A stretch of DNA of 36,672 bases. It comes from a virus. Positions within the stretch are counted from its first letter, which is position 1. The number at the start of each line of letters is the position of its first letter. A program made the position numbers and the translations under genes. Shown piece after piece: positions 29,877 through 36,672 of this stretch. The notes under the pieces are model-generated. The model had not been told where the DNA came from and searched no databases. It saw only the letters and a list, made by a program, of their open reading frames with translations. The stretch spans positions 1 through 36,672 of the IMG/VR virus record IMGVR_UViG_3300032116_000634, one strand, 5' to 3'.

Positions 29877-30169
29877 AAGCCGTCGTCGTCCTCCATACGC
29901 ATTTCCATATCCCAGTCTGGGTTGGAGTTGCGGATAGCGGCATTCAGATGATACATGATTTTGCCGTACTCGGTTAAACATTTCTGTTGCGCTTCTTCAT
30001 TATCTAGCAGGAATGCGGCGAACCAGTTCATCACCAGCGATTCGGCATCCGCCATGGTAATGGTGAACTCCATAACGAACCCGCCTTCATCGGTTTCGCG
30101 AATGATTTTTTCAAACGTGGCTGACATTTCTTCAATGTCGTCTGGGTGGAAGTCGTCGTCATCAATCAT
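29873..30169 (-). CDS. Hypothetical acidic protein
   Basis: 98 residues, strongly acidic at both ends (MIDDDDFHPDDIEEMSATFE; DWDMEMRMEDDDGF) with a helical middle (LVMNWFAAFLLDNEEAQQKC). Last gene of the leftward operon; its TAA overlaps the TAA of the converging rightward frame. No family was recognised. The acidic nature could suit a DNA-mimic or inhibitor, but nothing specific supports that. Confidence 0.65.
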   Translation of the reverse strand: MIDDDDFHPDDIEEMSATFEKIIRETDEGGFVMEFTITMADAESLVMNWFAAFLLDNEEAQQKCLTEYGKIMYHLNAAIRNSNPDWDMEMRMEDDDGF

Positions 30170-30170
30170 G

Positions 30171-30332
30171 CTATTTCTCGTTTCTTGCTAGACGTAACGC
30201 TTTGACCCCCAGGCGGCATTGCACCAGGTCGGCTAAACGTGCGCGGGGAATGTTCAATTCTTGTGCTTCTTCAATGAGTGCTTCCAGCCGTTCATCAAAT
30301 TTGTTCAAGTCTATTTTTCTGGATTTCGTCAT
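30171..30332 (-). CDS. Small helical protein
   Basis: 53 residues from the ATG at 30332 (MTKSRKIDLNKFDERLEALI, then PRARLADLVQCRLGVKALRL). A longer in-frame start at 30368 would overlap the upstream gene further. Charged helices with a possible helix-turn-helix-like C-terminal half. The start lies inside the end of the upstream gene (30295-30537). Function is unknown. Confidence 0.55.
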   Translation of the reverse strand: MTKSRKIDLNKFDERLEALIEEAQELNIPRARLADLVQCRLGVKALRLARNEK

Positions 30333-30537
30333 AGATGTTTGCCGCCGTGGTGGAAATAATTTGGTCAATGTCTGGGAATACCTGGTTCAGGACTGCAACT
30401 ATAGCAAGCATCGTTGCCAATTGAAAGTCGTCGTCAACCATTAGTTCGGCTTCGCCAATGACGACCCGCGCCCCGAGCGGATTGCTTCCGTACAGAGTCC
30501 CGTTGTCGTCGCCCATGTTTTCGTTAGTGTCACTCAT
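30295..30537 (-). CDS. Hypothetical protein
   Basis: 80 residues. Acidic and polar N-terminus (MSDTNENMGDDNGTLYGSNP), a short strand (ARVVIGEAELMVDDD), then a hydrophobic helix (QLATMLAIVAVLNQVFPDID). It overlaps the upstream gene's end by 8 nt and the downstream start by 38 nt. No domain was recognised. It may be a soluble small regulator; the helix is not long or hydrophobic enough to be sure of a membrane segment. Confidence 0.6.
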   Translation of the reverse strand: MSDTNENMGDDNGTLYGSNPLGARVVIGEAELMVDDDFQLATMLAIVAVLNQVFPDIDQIISTTAANIYDEIQKNRLEQI

Positions 30538-30994
30538 TGCTGTCTCCTAGTTCTAGTTGGAATGTTTCGTCACGCAACATGATACCAATAACCGCATAGC
30601 CAACAATGTCAGCATATGTGTCAATGACGGTTTCGTTTGCGACCGCGTTGTTGTTGTTGCGTTTCTTCAGATTCGCGGCTCGTGCGATTTTGTCGCACAG
30701 CCGCACAGCCACACCAATCATCCCAAAGTTCATAATGTTGCCATGACCATAATCATGCTGCTTGCTGCACAGCAGACTGTGCATCGCATCCGTGTCAAAC
30801 TTGCCTTGCAGGTCCAGCAGCGTGTGCATCGCTAACGCGCCAGCATGCTTCACCAGCAACGTCATCGTCTCTAGGTCGCCGTTAGCGCCGTCACGGACGC
30901 ATGCTGCCAGCCCGTCCGCAACTGCATCATAACCGTTATCGGACGGCACCTTCATCAGTTGCGCGTAACTTTGCAGTTCGCGCAACGCAACCAT
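30530..30994 (-). CDS. DUF1599-like (nucleotide-modification-associated) protein
   Basis: 154 residues from ATG 30994 (in-frame ATGs at 31024 and 31036 are alternatives). The core LLCSKQHDYGHGNIMNFGMI, GVAVRLCDKIARAANL and ETVIDTYADIVGYAVIGIML matches the K.HDYG - DKI.R - DT..D..GYA pattern of DUF1599, also called nucleotide modification associated domain 1, distantly like MazG/dUTPase-type all-alpha NTP enzymes. A role in trimming or modifying nucleotides for phage DNA is inferred from family naming only. Confidence 0.72.
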   Translation of the reverse strand: MVALRELQSYAQLMKVPSDNGYDAVADGLAACVRDGANGDLETMTLLVKHAGALAMHTLLDLQGKFDTDAMHSLLCSKQHDYGHGNIMNFGMIGVAVRLCDKIARAANLKKRNNNNAVANETVIDTYADIVGYAVIGIMLRDETFQLELGDSNE

Positions 30995-31001
30995 GCAGCC
31001 A

Positions 31002-31328
31002 TCATTCCATGTATTTATAACCATACAAATCCACAAACCTTTCGTTCGTAACCAATATTTCTCTCAGATTATCTAACGCTTTGTGCGCTTTCCGCCACGC
31101 ATGCGACTTCGCTTTGATACCAATGTTCTTCGCCGTATCCTCATAGGTACTCCGCAAAAAGAATACCTCATGTAACACCTGGCGGTCCTGGTCGTCCAGC
31201 ATGTCATAGCATTCGGTGACGATATCTACCAGTTCCCAGTCCGTGTCTGCATCCTGTTGGTAGAACGGTTCCGCCATCAGGAACTCAACCAGTGTTTTGC
31301 CTACTTTGGCGCGAGGTTCATACTTCAT
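31002..31328 (-). CDS. Sigma-70 region-4-like DNA-binding protein
   Basis: 108 residues. From about residue 42, MLDDQDRQVLHEVFFLRSTY, EDTAKNIGIKAKSHAWRKAH, KALDNLREIL has the helix-turn-helix order of sigma factor region 4 (the part that reads the -35 box). Region 2 is missing, so it cannot be a full sigma factor. It could act as a late-gene activator or a replacement region 4. It sits among replication genes. The start at 31328 overlaps the upstream stop. Confidence 0.6.
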   Translation of the reverse strand: MKYEPRAKVGKTLVEFLMAEPFYQQDADTDWELVDIVTECYDMLDDQDRQVLHEVFFLRSTYEDTAKNIGIKAKSHAWRKAHKALDNLREILVTNERFVDLYGYKYME

Positions 31329-31761
31329 AATCGTAATCAGGATTCGTGAGGATGTCCATTACTTCAGGTGGCTGCAGCAGGAACCCGCGGGACGGGTTCT
31401 GGGAAGCCTTAGCGAAATCGTGGTATCTGTCTGTGCCCAGATTATTGGCGGCGACATACCGCTTCAGACGTGGCACAGACACCATAACGAACGCACCGTC
31501 CAGCGTGTAAATATACACCCACCATGCAGCCTTGGTGACCTGAAGTCCTGAGGGCTGCCAGATGCCTTTGCGGCGCGGGTTCTGTTCCATTTCTACAACC
31601 ATGCGCCCGTTCCTGTAACGGTCCGTTTTCACCTCAAATGAACCATCGCTCAGGGTGTCCAGGAATTGGGCAATCATGGCTTCGCCACGTTGCCCGTATT
31701 TCAGGTCGGTTTGGAAGTCAAACTTGCGTGGTGGCAGGTCAAAGTCGGAGAACTTGCCCAT
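31318..31761 (-). CDS. PD-(D/E)XK-type nuclease, resolvase-like
   Basis: 147 residues. GQRGEAMIAQFL carries a conserved Glu on the first helix. SFEVKTDRYRNGRMVVEMEQ has the E-x-K strand motif, and QPSGLQVTKAAWWVYIYTLD follows, a layout seen in small Holliday-junction resolvase-like and related phage endonucleases. It may process recombination or replication intermediates, together with the RusA-like gene just upstream. One-base overlap with that gene. Confidence 0.65.
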   Translation of the reverse strand: MGKFSDFDLPPRKFDFQTDLKYGQRGEAMIAQFLDTLSDGSFEVKTDRYRNGRMVVEMEQNPRRKGIWQPSGLQVTKAAWWVYIYTLDGAFVMVSVPRLKRYVAANNLGTDRYHDFAKASQNPSRGFLLQPPEVMDILTNPDYDYEV

Positions 31762-32120
31762 TATGCTTTCTCCGCCTCAATGTAAACCACCTGTTTGTCG
31801 TCGCCCCATGCGACACCGTTCAGTCCGTCCAGGATTGTTTTCGCATAGTTGTCAATGTCACCCTTCAGGCGTGACTCGGTGTCCACATAATCTGCGATGG
31901 TGATTTCGGTGCCGTCAATGGTGAACCGCATCTTGACGGATACGGTGCCCTTAAATTTGCCGCGGCGGCGCGGATACGCTGCCGCCACCAACGCTTCTGC
32001 ATCTAGTGTGCGTTTGGGGGTGAACACTCGCCCGTAGCGGGTCATGCGTGGTCTGCCTTTGGGGACGGGGCGGGAGTCCACCGTGAAGGTGACGGTCTTT
32101 TTCTTTTTACGGTCGGTCAT
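31761..32120 (-). CDS. rusA: RusA-family Holliday junction resolvase
   Basis: 119 residues from the ATG at 32120; the longer in-frame start at 32159 would overlap the upstream membrane gene. Key family patterns: PVPKGRPRMTRYGRVFTPKR near the N-terminus, and the catalytic acidic motif KGDIDNYAKTILDGLNGVAW with GDDKQVVYIEAEK, the D-x-D-N...D...D signature of RusA. RusA cuts four-way junctions as dimers, resolving recombination or branched replicative DNA before packaging. Confidence 0.9.
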   Translation of the reverse strand: MTDRKKKKTVTFTVDSRPVPKGRPRMTRYGRVFTPKRTLDAEALVAAAYPRRRGKFKGTVSVKMRFTIDGTEITIADYVDTESRLKGDIDNYAKTILDGLNGVAWGDDKQVVYIEAEKA

Positions 32121-32340
32121 GTTGGAGTCCCATCTTGCCCCGCCTCCAACGAACGGCATTATATGTGTTTACTGTACCATACACTACTGCACCCAGTATG
32201 AAACCGTACTGGCGGGTCGCTAACGCGAACCCGACCCACAGGCATTCGTTGCAGAATGCCAGCACCCAGCCTTGCCACATGTGTCTGCCCACCATCACCA
32301 GGGCGGTGACACCGATGACACTCAGGATGTACGGCATCAT
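32107..32340 (-). CDS. Small membrane protein
   Basis: 77 residues with two to three hydrophobic segments (PYILSVIGVTALVMVGR; WVLAFCNECLWVGFALA; YGFILGAVVYGTVNTYNAV) and a positively charged C-terminus (WRRGKMG), so likely cytoplasmic C-end. I recall such proteins beside primase genes in related phages; function is unknown. The start overlaps the primase stop (ATGATG). Confidence 0.7.
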   Translation of the reverse strand: MMPYILSVIGVTALVMVGRHMWQGWVLAFCNECLWVGFALATRQYGFILGAVVYGTVNTYNAVRWRRGKMGLQHDRP

Positions 32341-33242
32341 GTGGTGAACACCTTTACCACTAGTTTGTCAATCTCTTGCTCGCCGTTGGCTCGCATATGA
32401 TATTTGCCCCAACGACGGTCAGCGTCCACCAGCACCATTTTGGATTGGCTTGGATTGAGTCCAGACTTTGCACATTCCCAAGCCAGGTGCGCCAGTGTGG
32501 TGGAGCGGTCTTTGCCTTGTAGCGGTCCGTCACGCCAGATGACTTTGCCCAACGGAGTCAGAATCCCTAGCGCTTCACCGATTGGTTCGTCACCGTTCAG
32601 CATCATGGGTGCCATCTTGGGGCGCTCTGGTTCACGCCACATTGCAGCAATCCGCACAATCGTTTCGGGTGCGGTCAGGTTTGCTGTCGCCACATCCAGG
32701 AACTGGTCCAGGGTGATGGGCTGGTCGTCTGCACCTAGCACTCTGCGGTGGGGAGTGCTAATGTCGGCGGCATCCCAATATGGGAGCCGCACATAGTTGC
32801 CGAACTGGCTGCCAACCAGATGCTCCTGTTTCGGGTTGACCTCACGAGCAGGATATTCGGCTACCTGATGGGCACACAGCAGCATGCGTCGCATTGCTGT
32901 AGCGGTGACTGGTTTGGCTGCGAACACCCACACATGGTAGCCCTTGGAGCGTGACCGCTCAATATGGGCGACGACACCTGCTGCTGCCAGCGAGTCGCGG
33001 ATGGACTTTGCTCCTGGCAGGTCGTCAATGTCAATGTCGCTGCAACCCCACACAACATAGTGGTCGCCCTGATAGGGGACCATCGGGTACACACCGATTG
33101 CGGCAACACCGTCCAGGTGTCCACGGATTATTTCCGCTGTCAGTGGTTCCTTGACGCAACGTCCTTCTTCGTGTCCGTATGCGTCTTTGCGTCCACGAAA
33201 TAGTTTCGTGAACGTCTCTAGTTGTGTGTCTGTTGTTGTCAT
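32337..33242 (-). CDS. Archaeo-eukaryotic-type primase (prim-pol)
   Basis: 301 residues. LFRGRKDAYG is followed by CSDIDIDDLPG with the metal-binding D-x-D, then RSRSKGYHVWVF (the S-K-G-x-H-V-W nucleotide-binding motif) and GNYVRLPYWD, together typical of the AEP superfamily as in the TOTE and plasmid prim-pols. It would make primers and perhaps extend DNA. The C-terminal third (DRSTTLAHLAWECAKSGL) resembles the PriCT region. It is adjacent to the DnaB-like helicase; no separate DNA polymerase gene is seen in the window. Confidence 0.85.
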   Translation of the reverse strand: MTTTDTQLETFTKLFRGRKDAYGHEEGRCVKEPLTAEIIRGHLDGVAAIGVYPMVPYQGDHYVVWGCSDIDIDDLPGAKSIRDSLAAAGVVAHIERSRSKGYHVWVFAAKPVTATAMRRMLLCAHQVAEYPAREVNPKQEHLVGSQFGNYVRLPYWDAADISTPHRRVLGADDQPITLDQFLDVATANLTAPETIVRIAAMWREPERPKMAPMMLNGDEPIGEALGILTPLGKVIWRDGPLQGKDRSTTLAHLAWECAKSGLNPSQSKMVLVDADRRWGKYHMRANGEQEIDKLVVKVFTT

Positions 33243-33245
33243 GGC

Positions 33246-34346
33246 TTACCAATCCTCCAGATTTGCCATTTCCAATTGTGATGCGACGACAATAGGTCCA
33301 GTGTTATCTGAACGTTTGTCGTTGCCTGCTGCCATGCTCATGCTATACGGGAGCATTACCAGCGGTGTCAGCCGTCCTGTGCCCTGCTCAATTTCATAAT
33401 CAATGTCATCCAGCAGGTTGGACGATGGACGTTTACATTTCACCAGGTTGACGGTGAGCGTGTGTGTATGGATGCGTAACTCGTACCGTAGTTCATCCAG
33501 TTTCTGCAATAGCCGTTCTGTGTTGCTTGCGCGGTCCAGCCGTTCCTCAATCTCACGGATTTGAGACTCAATCTCAAACCGCTTTCGGCGTACACCAATG
33601 ACGTGTGTTGCTTGCTGTTCACCACCGTATGCTCCTGATGAGATTGTCATTTTGCGTCCGTCCGCTCCAGCGGAGCGTGACGACTGGTGCAAAATCAGCA
33701 ACGGTATATTGTGCCGTTTGCCGAACGCCTTGATTGTGTTCGCCTTGGATGGCACATCTTCTCCGCCACCGTTCAGCAGTTCCAGATAGTCAAACACCAT
33801 CAAGGATGGTTGTCCCCACATGTCGTTGACCTCACCCAACGCACGTTCCATATCCCCCAGGTTCATCATCTGGTCAAACACAGCCAGGTTCGGGAAGTCC
33901 TCTGTGGCTGTTTGCCTGAGTAGGGCGATGGCTTCACGGTCACCGTCACCAACCTGCTGTTCCAATATGGATGCGTCAATGCCATGCCGTAGACATGCCA
34001 ACTTAATCAGCGTCAACTGGCGTGGTTCATCGGGACAGAAATACACAACCGTCTTGTCACGGTTCGCATTCAGAATCTGCAACAGGAACAGCGTTTTGCC
34101 CGAGTGACTGTAACCGTTAATGAGACACATCTCCGAGGGTGCGATGCCTCTCATCTCACGGTCAATGGCATCAAAGCCCAAATAGACACGTTCGGACGGG
34201 TTCTGTGCCCAATGCACAAAGTCGTCTGCCGCATTCACTAGCGGCTGATAATAGGAGTGGACGGACACTAGCCCCTTAGACGCATCAGGAGCGGGGATTT
34301 CTCCCCGCTCCAGTGCCTGCCAGCGTCCCGCAAAGTCGGGAGCCAT
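33246..34346 (-). CDS. DnaB-like replicative helicase (RecA fold)
   Basis: 366 residues. The RecA-like core begins GFDAIDREMRGIAPSEMCLI and has Walker A GYSHSGKTLF (about residue 80), TVVYFCPDEP, Walker B LMVFDYLELL (about 180), and LLILHQSSRS with the switch residue (about 215). The N-terminal DnaB primase-binding domain is very short (about 60 residues). The insertion RFEIESQIREIEERLDRASN is coiled-coil-like. It would unwind DNA at the phage fork beside the primase. Its start lies close to the upstream gene's stop. Confidence 0.85.
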   Translation of the reverse strand: MAPDFAGRWQALERGEIPAPDASKGLVSVHSYYQPLVNAADDFVHWAQNPSERVYLGFDAIDREMRGIAPSEMCLINGYSHSGKTLFLLQILNANRDKTVVYFCPDEPRQLTLIKLACLRHGIDASILEQQVGDGDREAIALLRQTATEDFPNLAVFDQMMNLGDMERALGEVNDMWGQPSLMVFDYLELLNGGGEDVPSKANTIKAFGKRHNIPLLILHQSSRSAGADGRKMTISSGAYGGEQQATHVIGVRRKRFEIESQIREIEERLDRASNTERLLQKLDELRYELRIHTHTLTVNLVKCKRPSSNLLDDIDYEIEQGTGRLTPLVMLPYSMSMAAGNDKRSDNTGPIVVASQLEMANLEDW

Positions 34347-34349
34347 GCG

Positions 34350-34793
34350 TTACTTACCTCGTGGTGCCCAGAAAGCGTCGTTTCCGTTGACAGCCTTAAA
34401 CCAGGGGCGCTTCGGGTTTTCCGACAACTTGTCACGGTTGTCCCACACTTCGCTGATGCCCTTCTTGGCGCACTCAGTATGGAGCCACTCGGGGAGCGGT
34501 CCGTGCTGCTTGCCCTTGACACGCACCTGGAATCCACCTGACGATGACACAACCTCAGCGGACGGGAACACCGCCTGAACGGTCTGCACGAACTGTGCTT
34601 CCTGCGCCTCGGTCGGCATGCTAGCGCCTGCGGTCATGCCGTGGGCACCCAGCAGAGCATCTGTCGTTGCCTCAAACGCAATCAGGAAATCCGCAATGTT
34701 GCGGTTCACATCTTCCGTTTTCGGTGTCAAGTCGGCAGCAATTTTTGCTGCCACCTGTGTGATGATGGATTGGTCTTTACTGATGGTATTCAC
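34350..34793 (-). CDS. Possible ssDNA-binding or recombination accessory protein
   Basis: 147 residues from GTG 34793, preceded by AAAGGAG; the ATG 54 nt upstream has no ribosome site. N-terminal helices (IITQVAAKIAADLTPKTEDV) precede a linker and a C-terminal segment FQVRVKGKQHGPLPEWLHTE and WDNRDKLSENPKRPWFKAVN, which I recall as a phage-specific module. Placement between the Cas4-like nuclease and the helicase suggests a DNA-binding partner in recombination. An OB fold cannot be seen. Confidence 0.6.
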   Translation of the reverse strand: MNTISKDQSIITQVAAKIAADLTPKTEDVNRNIADFLIAFEATTDALLGAHGMTAGASMPTEAQEAQFVQTVQAVFPSAEVVSSSGGFQVRVKGKQHGPLPEWLHTECAKKGISEVWDNRDKLSENPKRPWFKAVNGNDAFWAPRGK

Positions 34794-34823
34794 CTTATTC
34801 TCCTTTGTTGTTGGTATTACATG

Positions 34824-34875
34824 TTCGGCAGCCAGAAGGGAGGTCACCCGTGAGGGGCATCTGGCTGCCTTGCGT
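34824..34875 (-). promoter_or_regulatory. Long-stem hairpin before the gene at 34793
   Basis: Minus strand GGCAGCCAGA pairs over 10 bp with TCTGGCTGCC; the interior includes GGGTGACC and related repeats. It lies in the 96-nt gap between the nuclease and the GTG at 34793, downstream of a promoter. Possibly an attenuator or a protein-binding leader. Confidence 0.6.
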
Positions 34876-34886
34876 TCCCTTGTAGT

Positions 34887-34915
34887 GTATCATGCCACTG
34901 TCTGTTTCATGTCAA
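34887..34915 (-). promoter_or_regulatory. Leftward promoter for the replication genes
   Basis: Minus strand TTGACA (34915-34910), 17-nt spacer, TGATAC (34892-34887). It lies at the end of the nuclease gene and just upstream of the gene at 34350-34793, so helicase, primase and resolvase genes may be transcribed from here as well as from upstream. Confidence 0.6.
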
Positions 34916-35756
34916 TAGGCGACGACATGGAATGTGAAGATACACAAGCACCTTTACACACCGACCAGAAGTCGCACCATTTCTCTGAACACAGATTGCC
35001 TTGGTCGTTGCGAATCCATGGCAATTCCGTACCAAGTTTGTGTGACATGGTGACGACTGACTGTACCTGATTGCGTAACCAGGCGAAATGTTCGCGGTTC
35101 CTGTGAACCGCGACAACCTGTGCCTTCGGGGACTTCTGACGAATCATCACACCATATTTGAATATGACTTCCGACGGGTCATCAACCCATGCCAGGTTGC
35201 CTGCAGCGAACGCATACACGGTCGCTTGGATGGCATGCTGCTGTTTGTCTCTGGCATTATAGGTTCGTCCAGCGGTTTTCCAGTCCCAGATGACACCATC
35301 GGGTGCCACATAGTCCATGGTGCCCTGGAGTCGCACCTCGTAGCCGTCCAACACGAACCCCAACGGCACATCAAATTGTGCTTCCACCTTGCCACCCAAT
35401 GCTACCTCGGTACGAATGTCGTCATACCAGGCTGCGACCATCGCATCAATGCAGTCACGCACATCGGGCAACCCAGTGTTGCGGTGCGGTTCCAGAATCA
35501 GTCGCTCATATTCTGTCACCGCTTCGTGTTGCATCGCTTCCACGATGTGAACATGGTCGTCACCCAAATCGGCATAGTGACCGTTCAGGTACCGCTCAAT
35601 CGCATAGTGGACAGCGGTGCCAATCATTGTGGCATCCGACCCCATACGGAACTCGGGCAACGTCAACCCCAAACGTGAACGCTCAGGGCAAATCATCACA
35701 TCGTTCAGCCACGACTGCCGCACATAGATGCGGCGGTTTGGAATATCATATTTCAT
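34890..35756 (-). CDS. Cas4/RecB-like exonuclease with Fe-S cysteines
   Basis: 288 residues. WLNDVMICPERSRLGL supplies a first Cys, MIGTAVHYAIERYL the conserved His helix, GTMDYVAPDGVIWDWKTAGR the D...D-x-K catalytic triad, and QQHAIQATVYAFA the downstream Q motif. The C-terminus NLCSEKWCDFWSVCKGAC gives clustered cysteines that with the first could hold a 4Fe-4S cluster, as in Cas4/AddB. It would resect DNA ends for recombination. The start at 35756 has AGGAGGT upstream. Confidence 0.88.
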   Translation of the reverse strand: MKYDIPNRRIYVRQSWLNDVMICPERSRLGLTLPEFRMGSDATMIGTAVHYAIERYLNGHYADLGDDHVHIVEAMQHEAVTEYERLILEPHRNTGLPDVRDCIDAMVAAWYDDIRTEVALGGKVEAQFDVPLGFVLDGYEVRLQGTMDYVAPDGVIWDWKTAGRTYNARDKQQHAIQATVYAFAAGNLAWVDDPSEVIFKYGVMIRQKSPKAQVVAVHRNREHFAWLRNQVQSVVTMSHKLGTELPWIRNDQGNLCSEKWCDFWSVCKGACVSSHSMSSPIDMKQTVA

Positions 35757-35786
35757 AACTACCTCCTGGTTGGTGAAACCATCATA

Positions 35787-36566
35787 TCAGATGGGTGTAC
35801 GCTTCTTGTTTCTTTTGCGAAGATTCGTGACATACGAAATGGAAAACGAAATCCCCGTTTCCTGCTGCACGGTCGCAATAATCTCGCTCGGTGGCGTAGT
35901 CGTGTCCAACGACAGGCGCTTTATCATGTCCGACGCAGACCGCTGAACGTCCTCGGGAAGTGTGTCCCCGTGTAGTTGTCGTCGCCGTTTGGCGAAGATG
36001 TCTCGCATCGTTTCCATAATGTGGGTTGTCATCTGAACACGTTCAGCCAACTGTTTCATGTGTGGCAACGTGAACTCGGTGAACTGGTTCTCAATCACCG
36101 CCAGTTTTTGTTCGGTCATTTGGTGTGGCGTGTTGACACGCCCACCGATACAGGACACGAACCATTGGTGTGGCGTAATGCCCACTTGCCTCAGGATTGT
36201 GTTCATGTCGTATCCGTAATGGTTGTAAGCACTGTTCACAAAGTCACGAACCGCCCACCATTTACCGAAATCCTTACTGGTAGCAATCTCCTCAGGCAAC
36301 GACAACTCCCCCAGGCTTTCAGGGAACTCGTACCCGCCCGCTTCCAGACGTGACCATTCGTCATAGAAACGGCACAGGTCTTGGAAGTAGTCCACCATGC
36401 TGTTGCGTGTCCATGACCGCGAGTAGCCCCTGAGGTCGCATATCTTTTTACCCATCCACATTTCATGCACCCCATCGGACACGCTGATGCGCACCTGCAG
36501 GGGTTTCACGTCACATAGACAGGTTTCGGGATGGTCAACTATCCCGCAGCCGATTGGTGCTTTCAT
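35787..36566 (-). CDS. Hypothetical protein with possible C-terminal DNA-binding region
   Basis: 259 residues from ATG 36566, chosen because GGAGGT lies 7 nt upstream; an in-frame start at 36668 would overlap the zinc-ribbon gene. The N-terminal IGCGIVDHPETCLCDVKPLQ has three Cys. The body is helical (MVDYFQDLCRFYDEWSRLEA; KLAVIENQFTEFTLPHMKQL). The C-terminal PSEIIATVQQETGISFSISYVTNLRKRNKK may be helix-turn-helix. Function is unknown. Confidence 0.65.
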   Translation of the reverse strand: MKAPIGCGIVDHPETCLCDVKPLQVRISVSDGVHEMWMGKKICDLRGYSRSWTRNSMVDYFQDLCRFYDEWSRLEAGGYEFPESLGELSLPEEIATSKDFGKWWAVRDFVNSAYNHYGYDMNTILRQVGITPHQWFVSCIGGRVNTPHQMTEQKLAVIENQFTEFTLPHMKQLAERVQMTTHIMETMRDIFAKRRRQLHGDTLPEDVQRSASDMIKRLSLDTTTPPSEIIATVQQETGISFSISYVTNLRKRNKKRTPI

Positions 36567-36672
36567 TATGCGACCTCCATCACAGTTATTTTGTTGGCAT
36601 GCTGCAAGCATGCTGGCGCATACACCAACGGCACATGCACCGTCACCTTGTTCTTGCATTTCGGGCACCTGA
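36566..36672 (-). CDS. Zinc-ribbon protein, C-terminal part (crosses circular junction)
   Basis: Continuation of the gene starting at 84 on the other side of the window ends. After merging the 8-base repeat GCACCTGA it reads PKCKNKVTVHVPLVYAPACL, then QHANKITVMEVA, and ends with TAA overlapping the next ATG (TAATG, 36566). CPKC plus the ACLQH segment gives a Cys/His zinc site. Without merging, the frame breaks after a few codons. Confidence 0.75.
   Translation of the reverse strand, partial: RCPKCKNKVTVHVPLVYAPACLQHANKITVMEVA

Noticed and set aside
33625-33660. Further hammerhead-like core (CTGATGAG on the plus strand)
   Set aside because: No GAAA partner or paired helices nearby; it is inside the helicase gene.
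1-36672. CRISPR array, insertion sequence, integrase or attachment site
   Set aside because: No spaced direct repeats, transposase or recombinase motifs were seen.

Overview
The window looks like one complete, small, tailed-phage genome with a short-tail (podovirus-type) virion gene set. It has terminase, portal, scaffold, capsid, a P22 gp4-like adaptor, a P22 gp10-like stabilisation protein and a 1,781-residue internal protein, and no tape-measure, tail-tube or sheath gene. The same 8 bases (GCACCTGA) stand at both ends. Merging them restores an intact 60-residue leftward gene across the junction, so the map is probably circular, about 36,664 bp. The host cannot be fixed from sequence. Strong AGGAGG ribosome sites, TTGACA promoters, moderate-to-high GC and many gene families I associate with aquatic and actinobacterial phage contigs suggest a free-living, possibly actinobacterial bacterium. 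No integrase, repressor, DNA polymerase or CRISPR array was seen.

Layout. Rightward late block, 6.7-29.9 kb: small terminase, short tail-fibre-like proteins, two glycine-rich adhesin-like proteins, holin-like protein, lysozyme, large terminase, portal, scaffold, major capsid, decoration-like protein, seven small Lys/Arg-rich proteins, tail adaptor, tail stabiliser, internal or ejection proteins and an M15-type peptidase. Leftward block: from 6.5 kb down through 1, across the junction and from 36.6 kb to 29.9 kb. It holds small basic proteins (5.2-6.4 kb), a highly structured untranslated region (4.3-4.8 kb), an AAA+ ATPase with a vWA-like partner (1.8-4.0 kb), small unknown genes, and the replication/recombination set: Cas4/RecB-like nuclease, possible ssDNA-binding protein, DnaB-like helicase, archaeo-eukaryotic-type primase, RusA resolvase, a second PD-(D/E)XK-like nuclease, a sigma-region-4-like protein and a DUF1599-like nucleotide-related protein. 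The two blocks converge with overlapping stop codons at 29,873-29,876.

The most striking content is RNA. Two complete type II hammerhead ribozymes lie on the minus strand (722-784 and 4053-4111). Each begins on the TAG stop codon of a small upstream gene and is followed, after exactly 11 nt, by a hairpin that traps the Shine-Dalgarno sequence of the next gene. The two hairpins differ by compensating changes. This stop-ribozyme-hairpin-start cassette is therefore duplicated, and it precedes the AAA+ ATPase gene and a DUF3846-like gene. Upstream of the second copy, about 450 nt after a TTGACA promoter are packed with stem-loops, near-identical repeated hairpins and a tRNA-like T-arm, suggesting a large structured noncoding RNA. 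The divergent region at 6.5-6.7 kb also carries a four-run G-quadruplex motif and three 11-bp iterons.
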